Below are positions 40,950-49,774 of a DNA stretch of 64,000 nt, in pieces. The stretch covers positions 84,539 through 148,538 of the forward strand of contig JAHCAX010000005.1 of the NCBI GenBank assembly GCA_019634675.1. Reading direction: 5' to 3'. The translations under genes were made by a program, and so were the position numbers. Below the pieces are notes generated by a model, which saw only the letters and a list, made by a program, of their open reading frames with translations, was not told the DNA's origin and did not search any database. The DNA comes from Acherontichlamydia pituitae. GTDB lineage: Bacteria; Chlamydiota; Chlamydiia; Chlamydiales; Rhabdochlamydiaceae. How positions within the stretch are numbered: position 1 is the stretch's first letter; each line of letters begins with the position of its first letter.

Positions 40950-41670
40950 AGTGCTTGATGCACTCTTCGCAATCTTGCAGCTCTTTGAGCTCATGAGCAA
41001 TTTCTGGGAAGTATTGGAGGCGGTAGCTGTTCAAGACCTCATTGAGGTTCTTGTTCGATCCCGACAGGTCTTCGACCGCCGCATCGATCTTCTCTTGAGG
41101 GATCCCTTTTTTGCCAGCTAAATGACGGACGAAGGCGTGCAGGTCGGAGATCTTTTGCTTGATCCTTCCTTCTTTGGTCAGCTTCCGGTTGGCATTTGTC
41201 TCGGCCCAGAGCTTTTTGACTTTAGGAACAGAGTCCAAAACAGCAGATTCCGCTTTGCCCTCTTTCTTATCGACAGGGGTGTTTGGCCTTAAAAAGCGAG
41301 AAGAGATCTCTTCCACCTTTTCCGTATCGACCTCAGGCGCATCTGTATTGAGAACGACCTCGCCATTGTCCTGGTTTTGAGCGACTACTTTTTTGCCCTT
41401 GATCTCGAAGACGACCCGCTCAAGCAGGGGATTGTCCAAATCTTCTTCCTCGACCTCATGCGAAGCAAACTTTTCGCCCAGGCACTTCATGATCTGTCCG
41501 ATGCTCTCAGGCGTTCCCTTGACATGCAAGGGAGCTACGCATTCATTGGTTTGATTGGTGAACTTCGCAGTGACAGCGTAGTGCCCCTCTTTCGATTCCG
41601 GCTGGATCGAGAGGATTTCGCAGTTTTTTGAAACAGGGAATTCTGACTTGACCATGTATTCTGTTTCCAA
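40933..41670 (-). CDS. Acidic orphan protein (245 aa)
   Basis: The start ATG at 41670 has GGA 6 nt upstream; an in-frame ATG five codons later is possible. The product is soluble, charged (stretch EVEEEDLDNP) and ends in a Cys-containing helix (ELKELQDCEECIKHF). Residues about 10-115 look like a beta-rich domain, and the rest is helical. No family is recognised. A -10 word TATAAT (41700-41705, reverse strand) lies upstream in AT-rich DNA like that before the effector-like genes. Confidence 0.65.
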   Translation of the reverse strand: METEYMVKSEFPVSKNCEILSIQPESKEGHYAVTAKFTNQTNECVAPLHVKGTPESIGQIMKCLGEKFASHEVEEEDLDNPLLERVVFEIKGKKVVAQNQDNGEVVLNTDAPEVDTEKVEEISSRFLRPNTPVDKKEGKAESAVLDSVPKVKKLWAETNANRKLTKEGRIKQKISDLHAFVRHLAGKKGIPQEKIDAAVEDLSGSNKNLNEVLNSYRLQYFPEIAHELKELQDCEECIKHFSIGA

Positions 41671-42049
41671 TTTTATATATTTAGATCATTCTAATAATCA
41701 TTATATAGTAAAATGATTTAATATTAAACAATTTAGTTTGATTTCTTTTTATGTTTATTTGTATTTTTAACGCTTTAATTATTAGGGTTTTGTAGCAAAT
41801 TGATCATGGATTCCATTTTCAATGTTTGGATAGAGTACCTTCTGATTTCCTAAATTGTTAATAATCAATACAATAAGTTAATTTTTTAGTTGCAATATTT
41901 TCATCATTAATAAGATGTATGTTAGTTATCTTTTTGGGTTTTTTATAGTTAGATTGTTAATGTTTTGTTAATAATTGTTTAATTTATTATTAAAAATGAT
42001 ATAATGACCATATAAATATAATTTATTAATAAAGAAATTGGGGAATCAT
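41671..42049. other. AT-rich divergent gap (379 bases)
   Basis: Contains a -10 for the reverse gene (41700-41705), three TTGTTAAT-type words spaced about 11 bp (41954-41983) and an extended -10 (41997-42005) for the kinase. No gene is visible. Confidence 0.5.
41954..42005 (+). promoter_or_regulatory. Kinase promoter with phased TTGTTAAT repeats
   Basis: TTGTTAAT at 41954 and 41965, and TTGTTTAAT at 41975, are about one helical turn apart, a typical arrangement for an activator binding one DNA face. An extended -10, TGATATAAT (41997-42005), follows, 45 bases before the ATG at 42050. Confidence 0.45.
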
Positions 42050-43555
42050 ATGGCAACAACAAACATCCATGCCACAACGCTTACCATGCAGTATTGGCGC
42101 AACAGATTTGAGGACGGGGAGTCCTTAGATGACCTGACCAGCCGGTTGGAAGCGCTATATCAGAAGAAGCTTACTGAAAATGATATGGTTGATAATGACC
42201 CAGTGCTAGAAAACAAAGTTAAAGATTGGTTTGAAACAACGCTTACAGAAGCGATCAATGCGAAGGAACACTATTATGCAAATACTGTAACTGGACAAAT
42301 CTCCTCATTTTTTCAATGGGTAGCAGAAACCTTTTTAGGATGCGCTGGGTACACGACCTCATTGCAGCATGCGAATTTGTTCTTAAATACAGTTAAGGAT
42401 ACCCTTGATTTTGAATATGTCAATTTCGAACCTGTAGAGGAACAGAATCCAATAACTTCCTCACGAAATGAGTTTTTTCATCCATCTTTCTTAGAGGTGA
42501 GTTTATTTTGCGAACTGCATCAAGATCAGATGTTAGAGATAGCAAAATCTGAAAATAAAGCTCAATTCCTTAAAGTCCCAGGACAAGAAGATACTTCCAT
42601 TTATGCCATGCCGGATGGAAATTGTTATCTCGTGTCCATAACAAAAGCAAATAAAATTGCAAATGGAGCTACAAAAGAAGTCTATCGCGCATACGATCTC
42701 GTTAATAGAAAGACAGTAGCTTTTATGCGTTCCAATGAGGAAGAAGATTCATCCTACCCGCGAAATTTTTCATTAGTGAAGAACGAATATGCAGCATTCA
42801 AGTATTTTGATGGGGTAAGCGGCATTCTACAAGTTTGCAACGGCTTTGTTCAAAATGGGCGTGTAGCCTTTTTCTCCGATTATTATGCAGAGAAAAGTCT
42901 TTTGCATTTTTTAAGTCGAGATCAACATCAGGCTGAAGACGGACGATTATCGCCTAAGCAAGAACACCACCTCATGTTTAAAATCCTCGAAGGGGCAGAA
43001 GCTGTCCACAATAGGGGATATTTGCATCGAGATTTAAAAGATGCGAACATCTTGGTTCAAAAAGTGGCAATTGAAGATGAGGAACTATATGAACCTATCC
43101 TTATTGATTTTGACCGATGTTGCAAAGCTAATGATCAAGACGCGCGTGGAAATTCTGCTTCTACTCCTGATTACTGGCCTCCAGAGTATGTAGGATTAGT
43201 TAATGATTTTGAGAAGTTGAAAGAACAGGGCGAGCAGGCGAACAGAAAAGACTTAGCAGCTGCAAGCTCTCGATTGGCAGAGGTTACCAATGCTCGAATG
43301 GATGTTTGGGCGCTTGGAATTATCTTATATCACATTCATTATGGTAAAAAATTGCCATGGGAAGATGCTCCTTTTGTGCCAAAACTCAATATTATTACAA
43401 AGTTAAAAGATGGCTGGTTTAACCCAAAAGAAGATGATAAAATAGGTCAAGTGATCAAAGGAATGCTCCAAGTCGATCCTTCAACCCGCATGACTTTAGC
43501 CGAAGCTCTTTTAGAATTAGAAAAAATCGGAGATGAGCTAGGCGAACCTCTTTAA
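42050..43555 (+). CDS. Atypical Ser/Thr protein kinase (501 aa)
   Basis: The ATG at 42050 has GGGG 6 nt upstream. Residues 1-185 form a helical N-terminal region of unknown role. The kinase domain spans about 195-495: glycine-loop-like ANGATKEVYRAYD, a beta-3 strand reading TVAFMRS where VAIK is expected (Met226 at the Lys position, Arg next), catalytic loop HRDLKDANI with D328, K330 and N333, DFD at 353-355 instead of DFG, PPEY for APE, and DVWALGIILYHIHYG in helix F. The HRD Asp and Asn are intact, so activity is possible, but the missing beta-3 Lys makes ATP binding atypical. Possibly a host-directed effector kinase. Confidence 0.8.
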   Translation: MATTNIHATTLTMQYWRNRFEDGESLDDLTSRLEALYQKKLTENDMVDNDPVLENKVKDWFETTLTEAINAKEHYYANTVTGQISSFFQWVAETFLGCAGYTTSLQHANLFLNTVKDTLDFEYVNFEPVEEQNPITSSRNEFFHPSFLEVSLFCELHQDQMLEIAKSENKAQFLKVPGQEDTSIYAMPDGNCYLVSITKANKIANGATKEVYRAYDLVNRKTVAFMRSNEEEDSSYPRNFSLVKNEYAAFKYFDGVSGILQVCNGFVQNGRVAFFSDYYAEKSLLHFLSRDQHQAEDGRLSPKQEHHLMFKILEGAEAVHNRGYLHRDLKDANILVQKVAIEDEELYEPILIDFDRCCKANDQDARGNSASTPDYWPPEYVGLVNDFEKLKEQGEQANRKDLAAASSRLAEVTNARMDVWALGIILYHIHYGKKLPWEDAPFVPKLNIITKLKDGWFNPKEDDKIGQVIKGMLQVDPSTRMTLAEALLELEKIGDELGEPL

Positions 43556-43598
43556 GATGGTAGCAGCTGCTTTGCCAGCCTAAAATACTGATCGATGC

Positions 43599-43622
43599 AA
43601 CCCAGTCCTTTCGGACTGGGTT
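43599..43622 (+). terminator. Terminator of the kinase gene
   Basis: A 10-bp stem AACCCAGTCC/GGACTGGGTT with a 4-base loop, followed by a TTTT run, 43 bases after the stop. Confidence 0.85.
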
Positions 43623-43839
43623 TTTTGTATTCCGGATATTCTTTAATTATTTAAACCGGTTCGTTTTCAATTCCTTTGAAGGTTGCAACTCTCTAGCTCT
43701 AATCTCAGCGATGAGCTGGCATTCATGGATGTCTCACTAGAAATGAGGTTCTTCTCAAAAAACATAGAGAATATCTCGAATGGTGGAATAATATGTTCAT
43801 TTGTTATATTGTTTCAGTATGTGTGAACAGGAGGGTTTC

Positions 43840-44145
43840 ATGGCTGTAAGCAAGAAAAGGAAAGCATCTAGGACTAATAAAAAACCGGTAGAGCGTGCAA
43901 AAAAAGTAAGATTAGCCATTGAATGTACCCCATTGGAACGACGCCGTATGAAGATGTTGGCCGCAAGTCAAGACAAGACTCTTAACGAGTTCGTTTTAGA
44001 ATCGGTAAGGATGCGATTCCAAAGCTGCAAAAAGGGGCATTTTCCAAATATTGAAACATTTAAAGCCATGAAAGATACCGAGAAGAGGAACGGGATTATC
44101 GAGTTTGATTCCTATGAGGATTTTTTTAAGGCGATGGAAGAATAA
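43840..44145 (+). CDS. RHH-type antitoxin (DUF1778-like) of a YafQ pair (101 aa)
   Basis: The ATG at 43840 has AGGAGGG 4 nt upstream, one of the strongest ribosome sites seen here. After a basic tail (KKRKASRTNKK), VRLAIECTPLERRRMKMLAA then SQDKTLNEFVLESVRMRF resembles the ribbon-helix-helix of DUF1778-like antitoxins. The acidic, aromatic C-terminus (EFDSYEDFFKAMEE) would contact the toxin. Its stop codon overlaps the toxin start (TAATG). Confidence 0.75.
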   Translation: MAVSKKRKASRTNKKPVERAKKVRLAIECTPLERRRMKMLAASQDKTLNEFVLESVRMRFQSCKKGHFPNIETFKAMKDTEKRNGIIEFDSYEDFFKAMEE

Positions 44146-44420
44146 TGCTTTTCCCTGCAATTACTAACCAGTTTCTAAAAGATAAAAAGAAGGCTCTGAA
44201 GCAGAAGAAGAATTTAGCTGTTCTCATTAAGATCATGGACAAGTTGATTAATGAAGAGTCCCTGGAACCACGATATTGCGATCATTCTCTAAAAGGAAAC
44301 TGGAAAGGTTATCGAGACTGCCATGTAGAAAATGATTGGGTATTAATCTATAAGATCGATAAAGAAAAAAAGCAGATTATTTTTGTGCGTCTAGGCACTC
44401 ATTCTGAATTGTTCAAATAA
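44145..44420 (+). CDS. YafQ/RelE-family mRNA interferase toxin (91 aa)
   Basis: Small basic protein of the RelE superfamily. HSLKGNWKGYRDCHVENDWV followed by LIYKIDKEKKQIIFVRLGTH is the typical YafQ C-terminal half, with His-rich catalytic positions at the DCHVEND and LGTHSELF motifs. Such toxins cut mRNA on the ribosome. It starts on the last base of the antitoxin stop codon, indicating translational coupling. The length is normal for the family. Confidence 0.88.
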   Translation: MLFPAITNQFLKDKKKALKQKKNLAVLIKIMDKLINEESLEPRYCDHSLKGNWKGYRDCHVENDWVLIYKIDKEKKQIIFVRLGTHSELFK

Positions 44421-44508
44421 TCACAAAAAAGTTCATTGAAACCCATTAAACTCCTGTGCTATAGCTCTCATACGTTTTGATGCCTTTTCTAAAATATGGG
44501 GATGCCGC

Positions 44509-46131
44509 ATGCGCATGCTTTGCAAATTGATCTCTTTGAGCTTTTTCTTGTTTTGCGCATTGGCATCTTCCCAAGAACCTACTGCGCAAGACCTAGTGCG
44601 TTCAGATCCTCAAGATCAAATTTTGTCCCAGACACTCGAACAGCGGCTGCAGGCAGCGATCCCCATCAAGCAGGAAGGGGAAAACCTCATCGGCTACATC
44701 TATCTCGAGAGGGAGCGTCCAATCGATCAATCGACCTATCTTTATGTGAAATACGCCCTAGAGCATTATAAAAAGCTCGGCGTCAGCTTCATCCTCCTCG
44801 ACCTTAATACCCCCGGAGGGGAGGTCTTTGCCTCGATGAAGATCGCCGATCTGCTCCATCAGATCGATGTGCAGCATCATATCCCCGTCGTTGCGTTCAT
44901 TGACAATTGGGCGATCTCCGCCGGAGCAATGCTTGCCTATGCTTCCCGCTTTATCGGCATCACTAATACTGCCAGTATGGGCGCTGCCGAGCCGATCACA
45001 GCCGGCGCTGATGGAAAAATGGAGACAGCTTCGGAAAAGATCAACTCCGCATTGCGCGCCGAGTTTATTAACTTGGCCCAGTACTACAAGCGTAATCCCC
45101 TCATCGCCGAAGCGATGGTCGACAAGGACATGATCCTCGTGCGCAGGGACGGACAGATTATTCGTCTGGAAAAAGAGGACGAGATCAGGACCCAAGGCCC
45201 TGATCCCGACCAGATCGTCTCGCGCATGGGCAAGCTTTTGACCTTAAATGCGGAAGAGCTCATCGACTATGGCGTTGCCGATTTTATGGTCGACCTGCAT
45301 GCGCTAGCTCCCATTACGCCCCAAGAAATGGCGGCAGGGGAGTGGCCGGCGTCGAAGAACCTCCTTTTCCAGCAGCCATTTTTTGCTCAGATCCCTCAGG
45401 CCAAGGTTGTCAGCTTCTCCGATTGGAAAATTGGCTTTTTTAGCTTGTTGAGCCATCCGCTCATCTCATCGTTGCTTTTCTTAGGCCTCATCGTCGGCGT
45501 CTACATGGAGATGAGCCATCCCGGCTTCGGCGTCCCAGGCGTTGTGGCCCTTGTGTGCCTATGCTTCATCCTCCTTTCCAGCTTTGCAGCGGAGGCTGCC
45601 AGCTGGCTGGAGATCATCATCCTGATCGCGGGACTTGTCCTCATCAGCGTCGAGGTCTTTGTCCTGCCCGGCTTTGGGATAGCAGGGGTGCTTGGCATCC
45701 TTCTGACCTTGTTTGCCCTTTTTACACTGATGGTCCCGACAGCAGGACCGCTCGAGTTCAACTGGGACTGGGACCAATTGAACTTTGCGACAATTGCATT
45801 CCTGGAACGGCTCGGATATTTCATCGGAACGCTGCTGCTTTCCCTCATCGTCATTGCACTGCTTGCCCGTTACCTGACCCCCACTTTCCTGCGCAAAAGC
45901 CGGATCATCTTGGAAGGGGACCAGGAGGGGAGCGTCGCAGGCCTTGAGGCCAAGGCGATGCCCGCCGTCGGCGCGGAAGGGATCGCCCAATCCCCATTGC
46001 GCCCTGGAGGCAAGATCCTCATCAACAACCAGGTCCTCGATGCCGTCACCGACGGGATCGTGATCGATAAGGGAGAACCAATTGTCGTGAAGAAAATCGA
46101 CGGTTCCCGTATTATCGTCGATCGAAGGTAA
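44509..46131 (+). CDS. NfeD1-type membrane serine protease (540 aa)
   Basis: ClpP-class membrane protease fused to an NfeD domain. Signal peptide MRMLCKLISLSFFLFCALAS. The protease part (about 60-280) has DLNTPGGEVFASM (oxyanion region), the nucleophile Ser137 in NWAISAGAMLAYAS and a Lys at 177 (SEKINSALRA), 40 residues away, as in the Ser-Lys dyad of stomatin-specific proteases. At least five membrane helices follow (about 310-460), and a C-terminal OB-fold (RPGGKILINNQVLDAVTDGI). First gene of an operon with a short NfeD and a FloA, the usual partners in membrane microdomains. Confidence 0.88.
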   Translation: MRMLCKLISLSFFLFCALASSQEPTAQDLVRSDPQDQILSQTLEQRLQAAIPIKQEGENLIGYIYLERERPIDQSTYLYVKYALEHYKKLGVSFILLDLNTPGGEVFASMKIADLLHQIDVQHHIPVVAFIDNWAISAGAMLAYASRFIGITNTASMGAAEPITAGADGKMETASEKINSALRAEFINLAQYYKRNPLIAEAMVDKDMILVRRDGQIIRLEKEDEIRTQGPDPDQIVSRMGKLLTLNAEELIDYGVADFMVDLHALAPITPQEMAAGEWPASKNLLFQQPFFAQIPQAKVVSFSDWKIGFFSLLSHPLISSLLFLGLIVGVYMEMSHPGFGVPGVVALVCLCFILLSSFAAEAASWLEIIILIAGLVLISVEVFVLPGFGIAGVLGILLTLFALFTLMVPTAGPLEFNWDWDQLNFATIAFLERLGYFIGTLLLSLIVIALLARYLTPTFLRKSRIILEGDQEGSVAGLEAKAMPAVGAEGIAQSPLRPGGKILINNQVLDAVTDGIVIDKGEPIVVKKIDGSRIIVDRR

Positions 46132-46135
46132 GAAC

Positions 46136-46609
46136 ATGTTCATCATTATATTTGCAATCTTAGGGCTTGCCCTGATCTACACTGAGTTTTTCCTGCCCGG
46201 CGGGATCCTTGCCGTGATTGGCAGCATCTCTCTTTTAACCAGCATTATCCTTTGTTTCATGCAGACATCGACCGTTTGGGGCAGCCTCTACATTCTCTTT
46301 TTAATTCTGGCCGTCATCTCCACCTGCAAGTTTGCCCTGTGGAAAATGCGCAGGTCCAAGACCAAAGACCGTTTTTACCTCGAAAAGGACCAGGAGGGCT
46401 TCCTGGCCGCAAGCTTCGACCGGAAGATGATCGGCAAGAAAGGCACCGTTTTTACCGAGCTTAAGCCTGCAGGGCACATCCTCATCGAAGGGACCCAATA
46501 CCAAGCCCTTTCGGAAGGGGGATTCCTTTCCAAAGGCGAGGCCGTCGAAGTCGTCGGCGGGCAAGGCTCCCATCTAATCGTTAGAACAACCATCAAGAGA
46601 ACATCATGA
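46136..46609 (+). CDS. Short NfeD-family membrane protein (157 aa)
   Basis: Two or three hydrophobic segments in the first 65 residues (MFIIIFAILGLALIYTEFFL; LLTSIILCFM; LYILFLILAVIST), then a soluble OB-fold-like domain: GKKGTVFTELKPAGHILIEG, TQYQALSEGGFLSKGEAVEV and a final VVGGQGSHLIVRT. This is the NfeD1b/NfeD2-like architecture that interacts with flotillins. It begins 4 bases after the protease gene and overlaps floA (ATGA). Confidence 0.82.
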   Translation: MFIIIFAILGLALIYTEFFLPGGILAVIGSISLLTSIILCFMQTSTVWGSLYILFLILAVISTCKFALWKMRRSKTKDRFYLEKDQEGFLAASFDRKMIGKKGTVFTELKPAGHILIEGTQYQALSEGGFLSKGEAVEVVGGQGSHLIVRTTIKRTS

Positions 46610-47610
46610 ACATCATTGCAGATATGGACACATCGATCGGCGTCTACACCCTCTTTTTCATCGTGGGTATCGTTGCCATCATCCTCTTCACCATCTTCGC
46701 CCGCTTTATCGGCCTTTGGTTCCAGGCGTTTGTTTCCGGGACCCCGATCTCGCTGTTCAACATCATCGGGATGAGCATGCGCAAAATTCCTCCGCGCATC
46801 ATTGTCAACGCCCGCATCACCTCCTACAAGGCCGGCCTAAAGCTTATCACTGTCGCCGACCTTGAGACCCACTACCTTGCCGGCGGCAACATCATTAACG
46901 TCGTCCGCGCCATGATCGCTGCAGACAAGGCTAATATCCCTCTAAATTGGCGCCAAGCGACTGCGATCGACTTAGCTGGCCGCGACCTTCTCGATGCTGT
47001 TAAAACGTCTGTAAACCCCAAAGTGATCGATTGCCCGGATATCAAGCATGGCGAGTACATCACAGCGGTGGCCAAAGACGGCGTCCAACTCCGCTGCCGC
47101 GCCCGCGTCACTGTCCGCACCAACATCCTCCAGCTCGTTGGCGGCGCTACTGAAGAAACGATCATCGCCCGCGTTGGCGAGGGGATCGTCAACGCCATCG
47201 GCGCTGCAGAGACCCATACCGACGTCCTTGAATCTCCCCAGCGGATCTCCCGCCTCGTCCTCGAAAGAGGCCTCGATGCGCAGACCGCCTTCGAGATCCT
47301 TTCTATCGACATCGCCGACATCACCATCGGCGAGAACATCGGGGCTAGACTTCGCGCCGACAAAGCTGAATCAGACAAGCGGATTGCCCAAGCCAAAGCA
47401 GAAGAGAGAAGAGCAATGGCCGTCGCCATGGAGCACGAGAACAGTGCGAAGGTCCGTGAAATGCAGGCAAAGGTCGTCGAGGCAGAGGCCCAAATCCCGA
47501 TGGCCATCGCCGAATCGTTCCGCACTGGCAACCTTGGCATCATGGACTTTTACCGGATGAAGAACATCCAGGCCGACACAGACATGCGCAAGTCGATCTC
47601 CAAAGACTAA
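46606..47610 (+). CDS. floA: Flotillin-like protein FloA (334 aa)
   Basis: SPFH-domain scaffold of the YqfA/FloA type, which organises membrane microdomains. An N-terminal membrane segment (VYTLFFIVGIVAIILFTIFA, about residues 13-32) is followed by family-typical GMSMRKIPPRIIVNARITSY, DLETHYLAGGNIINVVRAMI, RCRARVTVRTNILQLVGGAT and ILSIDIADITIGENIGARLR, then a charged coiled coil (AKAEERRAMAVAMEHENSAK). Length matches. It overlaps the NfeD gene by 4 bases. Confidence 0.92.
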   Translation: MNIIADMDTSIGVYTLFFIVGIVAIILFTIFARFIGLWFQAFVSGTPISLFNIIGMSMRKIPPRIIVNARITSYKAGLKLITVADLETHYLAGGNIINVVRAMIAADKANIPLNWRQATAIDLAGRDLLDAVKTSVNPKVIDCPDIKHGEYITAVAKDGVQLRCRARVTVRTNILQLVGGATEETIIARVGEGIVNAIGAAETHTDVLESPQRISRLVLERGLDAQTAFEILSIDIADITIGENIGARLRADKAESDKRIAQAKAEERRAMAVAMEHENSAKVREMQAKVVEAEAQIPMAIAESFRTGNLGIMDFYRMKNIQADTDMRKSISKD

Positions 47611-47629
47611 GATACCGGGCATAAGTAGA

Positions 47630-48127
47630 ATGGACTTCGACCACATTGGGCAATACATCCTTCCGATCCTGATCCTCCTGTTCTATGTCTTTGCAGGAGG
47701 ACGGAAGAAAAAGCCAGCGCCTCCTCAGCAGGATCAATATCCCGACGATGCAGATGAAGACTTCGATGAAGAGGAGGAGGAAGAAGAGCTCTACATCCCA
47801 GCTCCTTCGCAACAGAAGCTTCCTCCGCCTCAAAAGGCAGCATCCTCTCTTCCTCCCGTCCAGAGGACCCTTTCCGATTTTGAATCGGCGATCACTTCCC
47901 GCCAGATCGCCACCAACATCGAAAAAAGGACCATTATCTCTGCGATCTCCGACGCACGAGCAGACTCGTTGATCAGCACCGAGCTGACCGAACGGATCGA
48001 CCTTGACCAAGCCTACGCCATCAAAGAGCGCTACCGGCCTTCCAGAGGCAGGGTCCTGCTCAAAAAATCTGGCCTCAAACAAGCCTTCATCCTCCAAGAA
48101 ATCTTCAAAAGGCCCGATGTTTTCTGA
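47630..48127 (+). CDS. Small membrane protein with acidic linker (165 aa)
   Basis: A single membrane segment lies at about residues 6-22 (GQYILPILILLFYVFAGG), followed by a strongly acidic stretch (DDADEDFDEEEEEEELY), a Pro-rich linker and a helical C-terminal domain (about 75-165). No family is recognised. It starts 19 bases after floA and overlaps yggS by 11 bases, so it belongs to the floA operon and may work at the same membrane sites. Confidence 0.75.
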   Translation: MDFDHIGQYILPILILLFYVFAGGRKKKPAPPQQDQYPDDADEDFDEEEEEEELYIPAPSQQKLPPPQKAASSLPPVQRTLSDFESAITSRQIATNIEKRTIISAISDARADSLISTELTERIDLDQAYAIKERYRPSRGRVLLKKSGLKQAFILQEIFKRPDVF

Positions 48128-48770
48128 ACGCCTTGAACAGCTACGCCGCCAGATCGCCGAAGCCTGCCAACGCTCCAACCGAGATCCTAACGATATCGCC
48201 CTCATCGCCGTCACCAAGTATGCTAACCTGGAAGCTATTCAAGAGGCCTACGAACTAGGTTTGCGCGCCTTTGGGGAAAGCCGCATCCCAACAGCCCTCG
48301 ATAAGATGGCGCAGCTCCCATCCGACATCGCTTGGCACTTCATCGGTCATCTCCAGTCGAACAAGGTCGCAAAGGCGATCGGCCGTTTTGCGCTCATCCA
48401 CTCCATCGATTCCTTGGACCTAGCAAAAAAGATCTCGTCCGCAAGCGTTCAGCAGAACATCGCTACAGCCATTCTTCTGCAAGTCAATACGTCAGGGGAG
48501 ACCTCGAAACAGGGATTTACCCCTGACGCATGCCGCGCTCATTTTGCCGAACTTTCCCAGCTTCCAGGAATTACTGTCCAAGGCCTCATGACCATGGCGC
48601 CTTTGACTGATGATGAGAAGGTGATTCGAACCTGCTTTTCCCGGCTCCGATCTTTACGCGATGAGCTGAAGCTGCGCCACCTTTCTATGGGGATGTCCCA
48701 TGATTTCCCAATTGCCATCGAAGAGGGGGCGACCCTTTTGCGGATCGGCTCCACCCTTTTCGGAAAGTAA
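48117..48770 (+). CDS. YggS/PROSC-family PLP homeostasis protein (217 aa)
   Basis: PLP-binding protein of the YggS (PLPBP) family, involved in vitamin B6 and amino-acid balance. Features: IALIAVTKYANLEAIQEAYE with the cofactor Lys, FGESRIPTALDKM (usually FGENYVQE), WHFIGHLQSNKVAKAI, GLMTMAPLTDDE and LSMGMSHDFPIAIEEGATLL, followed by RIGSTLFG. The start MFSERLEQL at 48117 lies inside the end of the previous gene. Last gene of the operon. Confidence 0.92.
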   Translation: MFSERLEQLRRQIAEACQRSNRDPNDIALIAVTKYANLEAIQEAYELGLRAFGESRIPTALDKMAQLPSDIAWHFIGHLQSNKVAKAIGRFALIHSIDSLDLAKKISSASVQQNIATAILLQVNTSGETSKQGFTPDACRAHFAELSQLPGITVQGLMTMAPLTDDEKVIRTCFSRLRSLRDELKLRHLSMGMSHDFPIAIEEGATLLRIGSTLFGK

Positions 48771-48862
48771 GAAGAACCCTGATCTGTTAACTTCTTGAAG
48801 AAAAATTAAGATTTTGTTTGACTGGTGTAAAGATATTATTTTTCAATCCTATGGAGGATCAT

Positions 48863-49768
48863 ATGGCAGTGCACACCGCAGCAGACATCAATCATGAAGC
48901 AATTCAAGAAATAGTCCGGTTCGCTATTCCAGGCGCTGATACACCATCTCAACCTCAACTGCTTGATCAAATTAATGAAGCGGGCTATGAGATCTATCTT
49001 TCCTATTGCGTCATCACCAACGCGAAGGACAATTCCAACCTCTTATCCCAGGAGGTCTATCCGCTTGCAAACGCCTTTGTTAATTTTGTGAACTTGTGTA
49101 ATGAATACATAGCGGCCAAATATTCGCCGGCCTTAGATTCTGGCACAATGCAGATCTATAACTATTTAACGACGGGGAATTGGTATCCGGGGAACACCGT
49201 TTACCAGATCTCTGAGAACATCCTCAAGCCGCCTGCCAATAATTACCCGCAGGATTGGGAAGGGGTGCTAGCATCGCTTTACCATCCTCAGGATCCGAAT
49301 TCCATCAGCATCCTCTGGAACATCTGCACAGCAATAGCCAATTGGGAGCTAACACACCCACCTTCGTTAAACGAAGGTTTTACAGAAACCCTTCTGACCG
49401 ATGTGCAGACGCTCAACACCAACTGGGGACAAATCACAGCGACTTCGATCGATCCTGCCAATTCGAAGAATATCCTTTCAACTCTCGCTTCTAATCTCGT
49501 CACTGTGGACACAGACCTGACTAACATTTTCAATGCACAAGGATATCTGACTGCAAATGAGCAAGCGCTCCATGATGCGCTCCATGCTCCTCTAGATGGG
49601 GCGCTCCTATTTGCGCTGATCGACTTTGCTAAAAATGTCGTCAGCTCTCCAACTCAGGACAATCTAACGTATTTTGGGAATTTCGTTGCAGGATGCAACT
49701 ACTATATCTCCTCTGTGCTAAATGTCAGTTTGGAGAGCAATCCGACGATTTACATGTTTCCCCAGTAG
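48863..49768 (+). CDS. Orphan protein, possible effector (301 aa)
   Basis: The ATG at 48863 has GGAGG 5 nt upstream; upstream in-frame starts lack this. The sequence is rich in Asn, Thr, Leu and Tyr, poor in basic residues and mostly helical (ADINHEAIQEIVRF; LLTDVQTLNTNWGQ; FALIDFAKNVVSS). There is no signal peptide or membrane helix. The acidic, low-Lys composition differs from neighbouring core genes. No family is recognised. It ends at a strong terminator. Confidence 0.65.
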   Translation: MAVHTAADINHEAIQEIVRFAIPGADTPSQPQLLDQINEAGYEIYLSYCVITNAKDNSNLLSQEVYPLANAFVNFVNLCNEYIAAKYSPALDSGTMQIYNYLTTGNWYPGNTVYQISENILKPPANNYPQDWEGVLASLYHPQDPNSISILWNICTAIANWELTHPPSLNEGFTETLLTDVQTLNTNWGQITATSIDPANSKNILSTLASNLVTVDTDLTNIFNAQGYLTANEQALHDALHAPLDGALLFALIDFAKNVVSSPTQDNLTYFGNFVAGCNYYISSVLNVSLESNPTIYMFPQ

Positions 49769-49774
49769 ATAAAA

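Noticed and set aside
46872..47543. Reverse-strand frame (223 codons) opposite floA
   Set aside because: The forward gene has unmistakable flotillin sequence; the reverse frame is Ser/Arg/Pro-rich, as expected from reading the complement of a helical charged gene.
47540..48217. Reverse-strand frame (225 codons) opposite the 165-aa gene and yggS
   Set aside because: It covers two overlapping forward genes, one of them clearly YggS, and has no ribosome site or domain.
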